64,000 nucleotides of DNA from NCBI GenBank assembly GCA_054601695.1, contig BAAHQB010000012.1, forward strand, positions 1,474,711-1,538,710, given 5' to 3'. Source of the DNA: Amorphochlora amoebiformis (taxonomy: Eukaryota; Cercozoa; Chlorarachniophyceae). The translations under genes and the position numbers were made by a program. The notes under the pieces were generated by a model. The model ran no database searches. It saw only the letters and a program-made list of their open reading frames with translations, and was not told the DNA's origin. Positions 1 through 63,670 of the stretch are shown piece after piece (within the stretch, counting starts at the first letter, position 1; every line of letters starts with the position of its first letter).

Positions 1-9
1 GTACATCTG

Positions 10-49
<40 letters not shown>

Positions 50-183
50 TATGATTGTGTGTGTTCAAAGCATGTAACTTTATATGTATACATATACAAA
101 TATATATATATATATATATATATTATACAATATATATATATATATTATACATATATATATATATATATATATATGTACATCAG

Positions 184-5132
<4,949 letters not shown>

Positions 5133-6201
5133 AACCATTTTACTTACGTGTCTGATTGATATAGTCTGTCGACGATGATGACTTATGCTAGGCATCTAGT
5201 ACTGAGGCTCGGCACGTAATATAATATTATGCAAATTTACCGTCATAAGAGTGGAAACTTCAACCTTAACTAGTTATAATTATTATAACAGAATCATTCA
5301 AAACTGAGTTTTATATATGTATGGTTGCACTATATTGCTAGATCCAGTTTAGTGTTATTACTGCTTAAGTGTAGTAACTCTGAGTAACGTTAAACTGCTA
5401 GCAAGTTGCTTCGTACGTTGAACTTCGCTGAGAACCAGCAGAATTATACTAATATTCTAGATATTAGGTAATACTAGTATGGTAATATCATGGTACAGAT
5501 CTCGTCTTTATTGCTCGAGGTTACAGTTATGATGGAAAAAAATCACAAATTGATCCAAGCACAGGAAAAACGCGCCCACTAAACTATATATTTTATCGGT
5601 TCGTCGTCCGTGCAAATATGTAAATACACATGCACAATCATTTACGGTACACGCCGTAAATGACACGACGTTTATAACCACTCATGATCTTTTCCAGGAA
5701 CAACCAATTAGACGAATTCACTCTGGGCCAGTTCCGAAACGAATCAAACACACGATACTTCACGATCCCTACATGTAAGACTTGCACACCACCGTAGACA
5801 GAAAAGTTACGGATGGGGTGGGGTCTTTCGCACACCAACAGATATCCCGATCTCTCTCGCGCCTCTCCGCAAGGGCCATGTTGTGGAAGATCCCAGGAGT
5901 ATACTTCGAGGCCGGATACGGGCCTTTCCCAAGTCCAACATGAGAGGAAGGCGAAACCCAAGGAGATCCCCAAGGCAGAACAGAACCCTGGAGGGGCGAC
6001 GCGTAGTAGCGCAGCCATCCGGAGAGATGGGAGACTATATCAATTGGCACCATATACACAAACTGTGGCAGGCACCCGGAGCCAAAATCAGAGCACAGAC
6101 CTCGCATACGACCGACCGGCGCGATCTGGGGAGATGAACTACTCCTCAGGTGCGGCCCGAGCAGACGATAGCGGACAACGGAGCTTGACATAGGCCTTTG
6201 A
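5133..6201. other. Convergent 3' region between gene A and gene B
   Basis: Unique sequence without tandem repeats: AT-rich at 5133-5640 and GC-richer at 5640-6201. Three overlapping open frames of 126-148 codons cross 5638-6215 on both strands. None shows a clear third-position bias or family signature, so I treat the segment as 3' UTR/intergenic of two converging genes. Confidence 0.4.
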
Positions 6202-6753
6202 TCAACCGGCGGCATGCTTGTAGCGGTTGGGGACGCTGGGGGATTAGAACGAATGATTCAGGTACCGTGCACGAATATACGAAGGTGCCGTGCTCTTTCG
6301 CGGCAACATAGCCAGTGGTAGTTGTTCGCAGGCAGGGATTTACCTTATCTTCTTGACGGTAATGGGGCGATGAGAACGGGAAATGGAGGCGGAGGGCTTG
6401 CGCCAGACTTTAGTCATGGCCCCTCGGTAGCGCGTAGTTCTGATGCTGTTCTTGTGCAAAGCACGTTTCTTCTCTCGGACGATCTGTGCGATCGCCTTGA
6501 ACAACAGGTCATTCTCGAGCTCGGAGACGGTCATTCCGGCCTAATGAAAGTGCAAGATCTTCAGACTCAACCCGAACACACATCCCGGTAAGTCGTCCCA
6601 CAAGTACGGAACTTACGAAAAACTGCGACATAATAGCTCTTCTAAGAGGCTAGGGATATAGGAAAAAGGGGTACAATACAATCCTGTAACATGGGCAATG
6701 TCGTTGACCTTGAAGAACATTTGAAGCGTATCTTGAAGCTTTGCAGTGGCCAT
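6202..6753 (-). CDS. Gene B: short basic protein, three exons, unidentified
   Basis: Read on the minus strand: exon 6753-6691 (ATGGCC in good context, MATAKLQDTLQMFFKVNDIAH), exon 6540-6344 after ATTAG (AGMTVSELENDLLFKAIAQI then VREKKRALHKNSIRTTRYRG and so on), and terminal exon 6235-6202 after CTAATCCCCCAG (SVPNRYKHAAG, TGA). Phases agree, giving about 97 residues. The middle exon is strongly coding: codon third positions are mostly C or G, its left edge is a stop TAG that doubles as the acceptor, and its end is AAGATAAG|GTAAAT. The protein is Arg/Lys-rich (RALHKNSIRTTRYRG, RSHRPITVKKI). The first donor is uncertain: CAT|GTTACA or AAG|GTCAAC both keep the frame. I do not recognise the family. 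Confidence 0.55.
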
Positions 6754-7323
6754 GGGCAGAGGAGAGGGGTCTCTTGTGTTGACCTGGGTGTGCCGGTTAT
6801 TGGAGCGAGCGGGTCGTTTGCCTTCGGAGGAAAGTCCCGCCAAACCTGGCTGTTTTGGGATATAATCGCCAAAATTGCTTAAGATTAAAGATTTTCATCA
6901 ATTTCACCGAAATATCCCCGCTGGTTTCCTGGTAGAATCTACCAATTTTCGACAACAAATTCGTGCTACCCCCGGGACTACATAGTATTCCCGGCACTAT
7001 CGAGAGGTCATTTCCGCTGGAAATGATCCGTAAGTACCCAGGGATTCCGGGAATGCTCGACTGTACCTGTTTTTCGAATCGGAGATATGAGCGGGGAATT
7101 TTTGGATATCTAATGTGATATACTGATATGTCTCCAAGATATCATCGTGACATAGCCATCTGTCACAGCATGTATGCGGAGATATGAGCGGCTAATTCTC
7201 CGTGTTCGAACGACCGCGGGTCAGTCTGTGTCCTTCACCAAACACCCCACCCACCCCCCCCTCTCCAATACTACCCCGGAAGACTAAGGCCGATATCTTA
7301 ATTCACCAGTAGTACAGTTGACG
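6754..7323. promoter_or_regulatory. Shared 5' region of divergent gene B and RPF2
   Basis: 570 bp of unique, GC-rich DNA between two divergent start codons, so probably a bidirectional promoter. It contains the direct repeat CGGAGATATGAGCGG at 7080-7094 and 7177-7191, an imperfect inverted pair of CCCGG-containing motifs around 6970-7055, and a C-rich run at 7240-7262. No classical TATA box is evident. Confidence 0.4.
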
Positions 7324-23028
<15,705 letters not shown>

Positions 23029-23689
23029 ATAGTAGGCTGCCATCGTCATACCATTGAATGTCAACTTTTATACTATCAGCATTGCTATTTACATGCTTCT
23101 AGACATCTACATACATCAGAGTATTCTTCAGATACATACATTTCAAGTTCATTTTGACTCCTACTAATCATTATGTACGCTCTGCTAGACTAATATAACT
23201 AGTATAAATTATTCATAGTACGTACAAGTAGTCTATAGGTAGTATCTAGAGTATATATGCTGCATAACCACACAAGAAATGCCAGCGAGTAGCACTTAAT
23301 TGCACATCAATGACGGCCTGCGGCACGTCCAGAGATAATAACTAGTGGTCTAGTTGAACATGATAATACTGACTTTGTATGGTTCCAGTTCATAGCTTAG
23401 CTTTAGATTAGGCCTAGTAGGCGAACTGTAGCTGGCATAATCGTGATCGGCTCTGGCCAAGCATAATAGTGATAATTGAATTGCCGATATTTTAAATAGT
23501 CTGGTACCTTCTAGACCTTCGGCAGATCTAGAGAGATTAGTTCTTAGACGTTTTCGAATCCGGATTCTCTAGGTTCTCCCCGGCTTTCATGTGCGTATAT
23601 CGAGCCTAATTAAGAGGTTATTGAGTAAATTACGTATTAAAGCTTTTATGGAATGTGTTAAAACTGGTTATATAATATACATGGTGTGT

Positions 23690-23690
<1 letters not shown>
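23029..23690. other. Unique 3' flank of RPF2
   Basis: About 660 bp of non-repetitive, AT-rich DNA after the RPF2 stop (TGA at 23026-23028). No open frame or family signature was found. Probably 3' UTR plus the spacer to the convergent prefoldin-like gene. Confidence 0.5.
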
Positions 23691-25225
<1,535 letters not shown>

Positions 25226-25240
25226 CATATAATCTACTAC

Positions 25241-25312
25241 CCTTGTCCTCTTTAAGACATCCTTCTTAGGAACCAGATAAAACAAAGACCCTCTTTTCTC
25301 ATATATTCTTCG

Positions 25313-25357
<45 letters not shown>

Positions 25358-25545
25358 CGTAGGTATAAGGTGAATGGGAACCAGATAAAACAGTGACCCT
25401 CTTTTCTCATATATTCTAAGTCTAATATATATATTGATATATATATATATATATATATGTATATGTATATATATGCGTAGGTATAAGATGTATAGGAACC
25501 AGATAAATCAATGACCCTTTTTTTTCATATTTTCTACGTGTAATT

Positions 25546-25579
<34 letters not shown>

Positions 25580-26005
25580 ATATATAATATAAATATATCA
25601 AATATATACATGTACACATCACAAAACAATCACCTTTTTCATTCTTTTTTCCACACTTATTTACAGCAAATATATGCACTTTATATACAAACTGTTCGGT
25701 ATCAAAATCTTATCTTGCTCTCACACTCTCGCAACCCCCCTCTCGCTCTCTCACTCTCTCGCTCTTCCTCTCACTCTTGTTCTCACCCTCACTCTCACTC
25801 TCCCTCCCTTTTCTCTCTTCGCTCTCTCTCGCTCTTTCTCTCGCTCTTTTCTCTCTCGCTCTCACTCTCCGTTGATCTTTGCTTCTCTCTTTCGCTCTCA
25901 CTCCTTCTAAATGTACCCTGGGGGTAATGTGGTGAGCTCTTGGAGTGTGATTTGAAGCTTTCGAGTCTCTCGTTCGAGTTGGCTGCGGTTTGACATACGA
26001 TTCAC
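25241..26005 (-). CDS. Prefoldin subunit 1-like gene (partial)
   Basis: Prefoldin 1 is a beta-type subunit of the hexameric chaperone that passes unfolded actin and tubulin to CCT. Minus-strand exons: 26005-25917 ([20 protein letters not shown] then LQELTTLPP), tentative 25691-25665 (LYIKCIYL), and 25292-25241 ([17 protein letters not shown]), with phases that join. The pattern 'RE.RK..ITLQEL..LP.G' followed by 'G..F.L.PK..V' is the first-helix/beta-hairpin part of PFDN1. I could not find the N-terminal exon (expected above 26050) or the second helix (expected below 25241), so the gene may be truncated or diverged. The last exon's acceptor (GAGAAAAG) lacks a pyrimidine tract. Confidence 0.5.
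25374..25515 (-). pseudogene. Two acceptor-side copies of the prefoldin-like exon
   Basis: On the minus strand AAAAGAGGGTCACTGTTTTA (near 25400) and AAAAGGGTCATTGATTTATC (near 25510), each followed by CTGGTTCC, copy the start of the exon beginning at 25292. Both are upstream of it in the sense direction. Confidence 0.8.
25716..25915. repeat. Imperfect CT-rich tract in the prefoldin-like intron
   Basis: CTCTCGCTCTCACTC-type repeat, i.e. GA-rich in the sense of the minus-strand gene, right after its donor at 25917. Confidence 0.8.
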
Positions 26006-26049
26006 CTAATCGGTGTATCAATGTATACGTTTCTATACGTGGATGTGTT

Positions 26050-26689
<640 letters not shown>

Positions 26690-26690
<1 letters not shown>

Positions 26691-27419
26691 GAAGAGAATG
26701 AGACCGAGAGGACAGAGGGATAAATAGTCCCGTCTCCCCCGAACAAATAACTCGAATTTTTTCGCTTTCAAGCCCTCCCCCGGCTCCCTTCCCCCCCCCC
26801 CCTTTCTCCCGGTCGCCTCCCCTTGGTCCCCTCCCCCCGGTCCCCCTCCCCCGGTCCTAATCCCATCCAAATGTATACATGGACAAAACACGCATATCTG
26901 AATTGTTTCAACACCCCCCCCCCCTCTCTTTCTTGCACATACTCTTTTCTCTTTTGGAGGAAAACTGTCCCTACTCCTGAAACCCCCCTTTCCCCTTAAT
27001 CCTTCTGGAAAGTTGTCGATACCCGTGGGCGTCCTCCATTCGATTTGGCGGGTATATAAGTGTTGATAGCTGGATATTAGAGTAGGGATATTTTATATCT
27101 TCTTATTGATATAGTGATATATAATGTTTGATATCCGATATATTTAGAATCTAATATCTGGATATTATTTGGAAGATATAAAAGTGACAACCGCCCTGAG
27201 GAGGTGGCAGTGGCCTGAGTTGCAGTTTGTACGATTTGCTTGGCTGCGGAAGGCACGATTATGAGTTGGGATGGTTTAGAGTCTGTTATGAGTTGATGAA
27301 GTTGGTAGTGTGTATGTTTAGGGAGTATTTTCGCTTTCGATCTCGCGAAATATTTGTAAACTTGTGATGTGCCATTGATGACATGCATCATATTATGCAT
27401 ATATCCAGAAACATACACA

Positions 27420-27420
<1 letters not shown>
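26690..27420. other. Unique island with G/C-homopolymer clusters, no gene recognised
   Basis: Non-repetitive DNA with C-rich tracts at 26775-26860 and 26912-26926. A 113-codon minus-strand frame (27418-27077) lacks third-position bias and ends in GATATC-type AT sequence, so it is not called. The 5' exon of the prefoldin-like gene could be here, but I could not place it. Confidence 0.35.
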
Positions 27421-28235
<815 letters not shown>

Positions 28236-28245
28236 TGACACCAAC

Positions 28246-28252
28246 AAAAAAA
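28246..28252 (-). terminator. Pol III terminator of the tRNA cluster
   Basis: Seven consecutive T on the minus strand, four bases past the tRNA-Gln discriminator (TTTCTTTTTTTG). It is the only run of four or more T downstream of any of the three tRNAs. Confidence 0.8.
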
Positions 28253-28255
28253 GAA

Positions 28256-28329
28256 AGCTCCCAATGAGGATCGAACTCATAGTTCCGGCTTCAAAGGCCG
28301 GCGTGTTGAACCATTAACACTATAGGAGC
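28256..28329 (-). tRNA. tRNA-Gln (anticodon TTG)
   Basis: Folds fully: acceptor GCTCCTA/TGGGAGC (one G-T pair), D arm GTGT/ACAC, anticodon stem CCGGC/GCCGG with loop CTTTGAA, T arm ATGAG/CTCAT with loop TTCGATC, discriminator T. The D-loop TAATGGTTCA and CTTTGAA loop are typical of eukaryotic tRNA-Gln. No intron. Confidence 0.95.
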
Positions 28330-28346
28330 AGGGGAAACTGCATCAA

Positions 28347-28418
28347 AGGCGCCAGGAGTATTCGAAACACCGACCTACCCGGCTGCAACGGGTTGCTCTA
28401 CCACTGAGCTATGGCACC
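28347..28418 (-). tRNA. tRNA-Cys (anticodon GCA)
   Basis: Acceptor GGTGCCA/TGGCGCC, D arm GCTC/GAGC with loop AGTGGTA, anticodon stem ACCCG/CGGGT with loop TTGCAGC, discriminator T as is universal for Cys. The T stem GGTGT/ACTCC has one T-T mismatch. It ends 17 nt before tRNA-Gln starts, with no run of four T between. Confidence 0.95.
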
Positions 28419-28432
28419 AAAGAAGGAAGGAA

Positions 28433-28506
28433 TAGCAACGGATGGATTCGAACCACCGTCCTACGGGACATGAGCCCGACGCGCTAACCACCTGCGCCAC
28501 GTTGCT
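28433..28506 (-). tRNA. tRNA-Met (anticodon CAT), mixed initiator/elongator features
   Basis: Acceptor AGCAACG/CGTTGCT (perfect), D arm GCGC/GCGC, anticodon loop CTCATGT, T arm GGTGG/CCATC with loop TTCGAAT, discriminator A. A1-T72 and the three G-C pairs (GGG/CCC) next to the anticodon loop are initiator hallmarks. The TTC-starting T loop is elongator-like, and the top anticodon pair is T-T. It ends 14 nt before tRNA-Cys. Confidence 0.9.
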
Positions 28507-28597
28507 CTGCTTATTCCTCATCTGGAGGCAGTTGGGTGGAATATTCAACGGAAAGCGATCGCAGTGCATTCCAGCTAGGTTCTTCGCGCGTTAACCA

Positions 28598-28723
28598 GAA
28601 ATCCCGGGGAATTCCGTCATTTTCTGACCTACTGCCGGACAGTGCCGGGATTATTTTTCTGAAATCCCGGGGATTTCCGTCATTTTCTGAAATACTGCCG
28701 GACAGTGCCGGGATTGTTTTTTC
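28598..28723. repeat. Two-copy 63-bp direct repeat with inverted CCCGG ends
   Basis: GAAATCCCGGGG...CAGTGCCGGGATT is repeated at 28598-28660 and 28661-28723 with four or five differences. Within each copy AATCCCGG and CCGGGATT are inverted repeats about 45 bp apart. It sits upstream of the divergent tRNA cluster and the 28803 gene. Confidence 0.85.
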
Positions 28724-28775
28724 GTTTAATTCTACCCAAAAACGTTTCGAAGACAGTTTCGGAAAGCCGAAGAAT

Positions 28776-28784
28776 TATATATAA
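28776..28784 (+). promoter_or_regulatory. TATA-like element before the 28803 gene
   Basis: TATATATAA ends 18 bp before the start codon. The spacing would leave a very short 5' UTR, so this may be chance in AT-rich DNA. Confidence 0.25.
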
Positions 28785-28802
28785 CAGTATTCCTAAACGC
28801 AA

Positions 28803-29212
28803 ATGGTGTCTCAGACCGCCTTAGCCTTCCGTTCCATCCTCATTTTCGCGACTGTCCTGTCCTGCCTCGCTGGTAGAACCTCCTTCCCGCAACCTTGTAA
28901 TATGAAGATGCCCTGAAATAAAAAAATAATACAGACGGCGCGATGGACACCATAAAATCGGATGTCCAGTCGATTTTTGGAGGCAAGCTTTTGGAAGGTT
29001 TTGGGTTTTCCGAGCTCATGAAGTACTCCGTCATCTTCCTCGCGATCATCATCGTCGCATCATGCATCTTGGGGGTGATCCTCGGGGTGTTGTGGAAGAA
29101 GGGCTTCCGCATGTTCGAGGATCCACTGTGGAGCAGCGGGAAGAGCAACCAGGCGTTGCCCAATAGCTACCAGGTGGTGTCGAGGAGGCCCGTGGTGGTC
29201 AAGACGACATGA
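28803..29212 (+). CDS. Two-exon gene: signal peptide plus single transmembrane protein, 115 aa
   Basis: Exon 28803-28872, intron 28873-28934 (62 nt, GTAGAA...AATACAG), exon 28935-29212 with TGA. The split codon G|AC restores one frame across the junction. Residues 1-23 (MVSQTALAFRSILIFATVLS then CLA) look like a cleavable signal peptide. After a 30-residue outside segment comes a TM at about 54-77 (YSVIFLAIIIVASCILGVIL and on), then a basic cytoplasmic tail ending VVSRRPVVVKTT. Third codon positions are strongly G/C. The start context AACGCAAATGG is good. If unspliced, exon 2 alone would give an 89-aa protein from ATG 28943. No family recognised. Its neighbour, the tRNA cluster, points away. 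Confidence 0.7.
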
Positions 29213-29427
29213 ATAGAGCTCTGAGGGCATTAAATCGAGTTTTTGAGGGGTGAACGAGGGACTTTTTGGTTTCGTTTCAGGGCGATTAGGCACTTAGTTT
29301 CTGAATTTTTATTGTGAATGGTTGAATTGAAATTATGAGATCGTCACTCAGCGTAATTCCTGATATTCATATACATATATGTATATATAATATATATATA
29401 TATATTATATATTATATATATATATAT

Positions 29428-29481
<54 letters not shown>

Positions 29482-29953
29482 CACACACATATATATATAT
29501 ATATATACATACATATGTAATATATATATAAAATATGTGTGCATACATATACTCAATAATTATATATATATATATATCTAGTGTTACGTACTGTTACATA
29601 GTAGTGTATATATATTCTGGATATTATAAATATATATATACACATATATATGCATATAATATATACACACATACTAGACATATATATCTAATATATACTA
29701 GATATATATAAATATATATTTAGATATATATGTATGTATATATATATATCTAGATATATTATATATATATATATATGTTATATATATATATATATACTAG
29801 ATATATACTAGATCTAGTAGATATAAATCTAGATATATTTTATATATGTATATACATATATATATATATATATATGTTATATCTACACGCGTATACACCA
29901 GCACTAGTAGCATGATAAAATTATTATATTATATATACCAGATATAATATATA

Positions 29954-29992
<39 letters not shown>

Positions 29993-30128
29993 CATGATAT
30001 ATAAGGAGTCACACGATAATGGAGACTTCAATCATTGAAACGAAATTCCTATGATCGTAACGAAAACGTACATGTAGTGCGCGTAATCTAGGTAATGTAG
30101 GTTGCTCTCGGTTGGACTTAACCAGGCA
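29213..30128. other. 3' flank, TA block and unique convergent spacer
   Basis: 29213-29350 is unique (3' UTR of the 28803 gene). 29360-29990 is TA repeat with TAGATATA variants. 30000-30128 is unique and follows the stop of the E1-like gene on the other strand. No further gene seen. Confidence 0.6.
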
Positions 30129-58133
<28,005 letters not shown>

Positions 58134-58139
58134 ATCCTA

Positions 58140-58185
58140 AGGATATAAACATGGATATATATATATATATATATATACATATATG

Positions 58186-58243
<58 letters not shown>

Positions 58244-58244
58244 T

Positions 58245-58307
<63 letters not shown>

Positions 58308-58380
58308 ATACATGTAGATATATGCATACACACAGAATAAAAAAAGTGGATAAATATGCACATATTGTATACGTACGTGT
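58140..58380. repeat. (TA)n block between gene J and the E1-like gene
   Basis: TA repeat, then a short unique AT-rich stretch (58310-58380). Confidence 0.88.
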
Positions 58381-59620
<1,240 letters not shown>

Positions 59621-59686
59621 GGAAACCTAACACATGAGATCTGCTGGTGTCGAGAATAAAAACCAGTAATTGGAGGAGTATACGGC

Positions 59687-59819
59687 ATGGTGAGTGATGT
59701 GATCATAAGGGATATACTAATTCTCAAGCTCACTTTTGGGTTCGGGTTGTTTTGGACGGTAAGGTTGACATCTGGCTTGGTGTGTATATCAAGTAAATGG
59801 TGTTGTTATATTGTGTATG

Positions 59820-59893
<74 letters not shown>

Positions 59894-59940
59894 ATATAGG
59901 TATATACATACATCTATGTGTATATATATGTATATATATA

Positions 59941-59986
<46 letters not shown>

Positions 59987-60255
59987 CATACACACACACA
60001 TATACTTACACATACACACATATGACACATACACACACACACACATCCACGAACACACACACACACACATACACATAATAAAAACATTCCCACAATCCCT
60101 CCTCCACACGAGACAAACCATCCTAAGAACCAATAAAAGCCAACCAGAACATGTCTCTCACAAATCCTTCCCTCTTACCTTCTATCGAGATCTCCCTGCG
60201 ATGCACGAACGCTTCCGACTGCGCCACGTCCTACTCGAACGACTCCACACACAGT
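59687..60255 (+). CDS. Gene K: possible secreted/membrane glycoprotein start, tentative
   Basis: Exon 59687-59758 gives [20 protein letters not shown] then LFWT (hydrophobic signal-anchor-like) and ends ACG|GTAAGG. Exon 60148-60255 after AACCAG reads [20 protein letters not shown] then [16 protein letters not shown]. About 19 of 21 codons in its core end in G or C, and it has NMS, NAS and NDS glycosylation sequons. Phase 0 joins. An alternative reading splices a 39-nt intron (GTGAGT..TACTAAT..AAG) inside exon 1. Later exons are unknown; the intron after 60255 begins with CA repeats. Confidence 0.35.
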
Positions 60256-60959
60256 GTCACACACACACACCCAGGCCAGAATCCCAAAATTCTGGGTTCA
60301 CTTCTGGTTGAAATTACTTTAGGACAGTATTAAACCATTTTGAAACGGAGTGTCGAATACTAGTGTATATTACCCTCCCGATCATTCCAGATTGATGAAA
60401 TTGGCTCAAATCAAGGCAAATAACCCAAAAATGCAACCCAAGTGGGCAGAGCCCCATTTGATATCCCCCTCTTTTCCCTTAGATTTTACACTTACTTACC
60501 TCAGGCGACTCAGTCGGAAGATAGGGCTCCATTCATCACGATATTCCAAGATATTCATCACCGCGACCCCCACCCTCGGCGGAGAGCGTGCACGCCTGAG
60601 CCCTCGGGATTCCTGCGCCGGACGATGGCGAGCGGCGCTAGAGGCTACATGTGCTGAGATCTACTAGAAAAATCCGGATTGCGGTATGCATACGGCAAAG
60701 GGGTTAAGCTGGGTGGCTTAGCGATGATAATGTCAAAGTGCTTTCTTGCTCCGCAGGTGCGTGCGTATGTGTGTGTGTGTGTGTCGCGGCTAGGCTGGTA
60801 TTTGCAGAACTGATCGGACGCATATGGTGGCGCGAATGTGTGTTGGGGTTGTCTGTTCTAAAGCTCTTCGAGTGCTTCCGTGGCACGCTGGTGGCCTTGG
60901 TCTGCAGCCTAGCGAGGATGCATTTGGTGCAATATATGTGTATGATTAGTATGTGTGTG

Positions 60960-60960
<1 letters not shown>
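60256..60960. other. GC-rich unique region, probable exons, strand and frame unresolved
   Basis: There are good acceptors at 60500 (CTTACTTACCTCAG|GCGACT) and 60757 (TTCTTGCTCCGCAG|GTGCG), and open frames after each (e.g. ATQSEDRAPFITIFQDIHHR; LIGRIWWRECVLGLSVLKLF). I could not join them into one consistent chain with gene K. Confidence 0.3.
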
Positions 60961-61965
<1,005 letters not shown>

Positions 61966-62036
61966 CATACCTTTTTCAGCCATTCTTTAGCCTTAGTCTG
62001 GTCTTGCTTTACGATATCTCCCATCTATATATAAAT

Positions 62037-62117
<81 letters not shown>

Positions 62118-62279
62118 TATATATTCATGAAAAAAACATTTTAATCTTACCTAACCGGCCTAACCCTAAGCCCATGCTAGCCTAACCGTAATGCTAACCC
62201 TAGCGCTAACCCTAATCGTAACCCTAATGGTTACCGTATATATACTAAACTAAAACGTAGTTCCGTAATGGTAACCATA

Positions 62280-62760
62280 TTGGTAACCCTAATGGGTAAT
62301 CCTAATGGGACTGGTAACCCCAATGGTAACCCTAATGGTAACCCTATTGGTAACCCTAATGGTAACCCTGATGGTAACCCTATTGGTACCTAATGGGTAA
62401 CCCTAATGGTAACCCTAATGGGACTGGTAACCCCAATGGTAACCCTAATGGTAACCCTAATGGTAACCCTATTGGTAACCCTAATGGTAACCCTAATGGT
62501 AACCCTATTGGTAACCCTAATGGTAACCCTATTGGTAACCCTAATGGTAACCCTATTGGTAACCCTAATGGTAGCCCTAATGGTAACCCTAATGGTAACC
62601 CTATTGATAACCCTAATGGTAACCCTAATGGTAACCCTAATGGTAACCCTATTGGTAACCCTATTGGTAACCCTAATGGTAACCCTAATCATAACCCTAA
62701 TGGTAACCCTATTGGTAACCCTAATGGTAACCCTAATGGTAATCCTAATGCTAACCCTAA
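62280..62760. repeat. 12-bp minisatellite GGTAACCCTAAT
   Basis: About 38 units alternating CCCTAATGGTAA with CCCTATTGGTAA, apparently telomere-type CCCTAA with TGGTAA inserted. It flanks the Sel1-like exon. Confidence 0.92.
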
Positions 62761-63000
62761 TGCTAAGCCTAATGCTAAGCCTATCTCTAACCCTAATAGT
62801 ACCCTAACGCTAAGCCTAATGCTAAGCCTATCTCTAACCCTAATAGTACCCTAACGCTAAGCCTAATGCTAAGCCTATCTCTAACCCTAATAGTACTAAG
62901 CCTAATGCTAAGCCTATCTCTAACCCTAATAGTACCCTAACGCTAAGCCTAATGCTAAGCCTATCTCTAACCCTAATAGTAATCATAGATGGTAATTCTA
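62761..63000. repeat. Minisatellite of about 55 bp derived from CCCTAA
   Basis: CTCTAACCCTAATAGTACCC and TAACGCTAAGCCTAATGCTA recur three to four times. A continuation of the 12-bp array. Confidence 0.88.
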
Positions 63001-63059
63001 ATGATAACCCTAATGGTGATTTAATGCTCCTACAGACGGGTTGTTCCTACAATATGTGT

Positions 63060-63670
<611 letters not shown>

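Noticed and set aside
5638-6215. 126-148-codon ORFs on both strands in the gene A/gene B spacer
   Set aside because: Mutually overlapping frames with no consistent third-position bias; downstream of the gene B stop.
27077-27418. 113-codon minus-strand ORF
   Set aside because: No codon bias, no splice edges, runs into GATATC-type AT-rich sequence; no family recognised.
28840-29163. 107-codon minus-strand ORF opposite the 28803 gene
   Set aside because: Shadow of the plus-strand exon, which has the G/C third-position bias, signal peptide and splice-consistent frame.
60165-60251. Minus-strand exon of gene J with donor GTAAGA
   Set aside because: Phase would fit, but third positions are not G/C-biased there, whereas the plus strand is strongly biased and carries glycosylation sequons.
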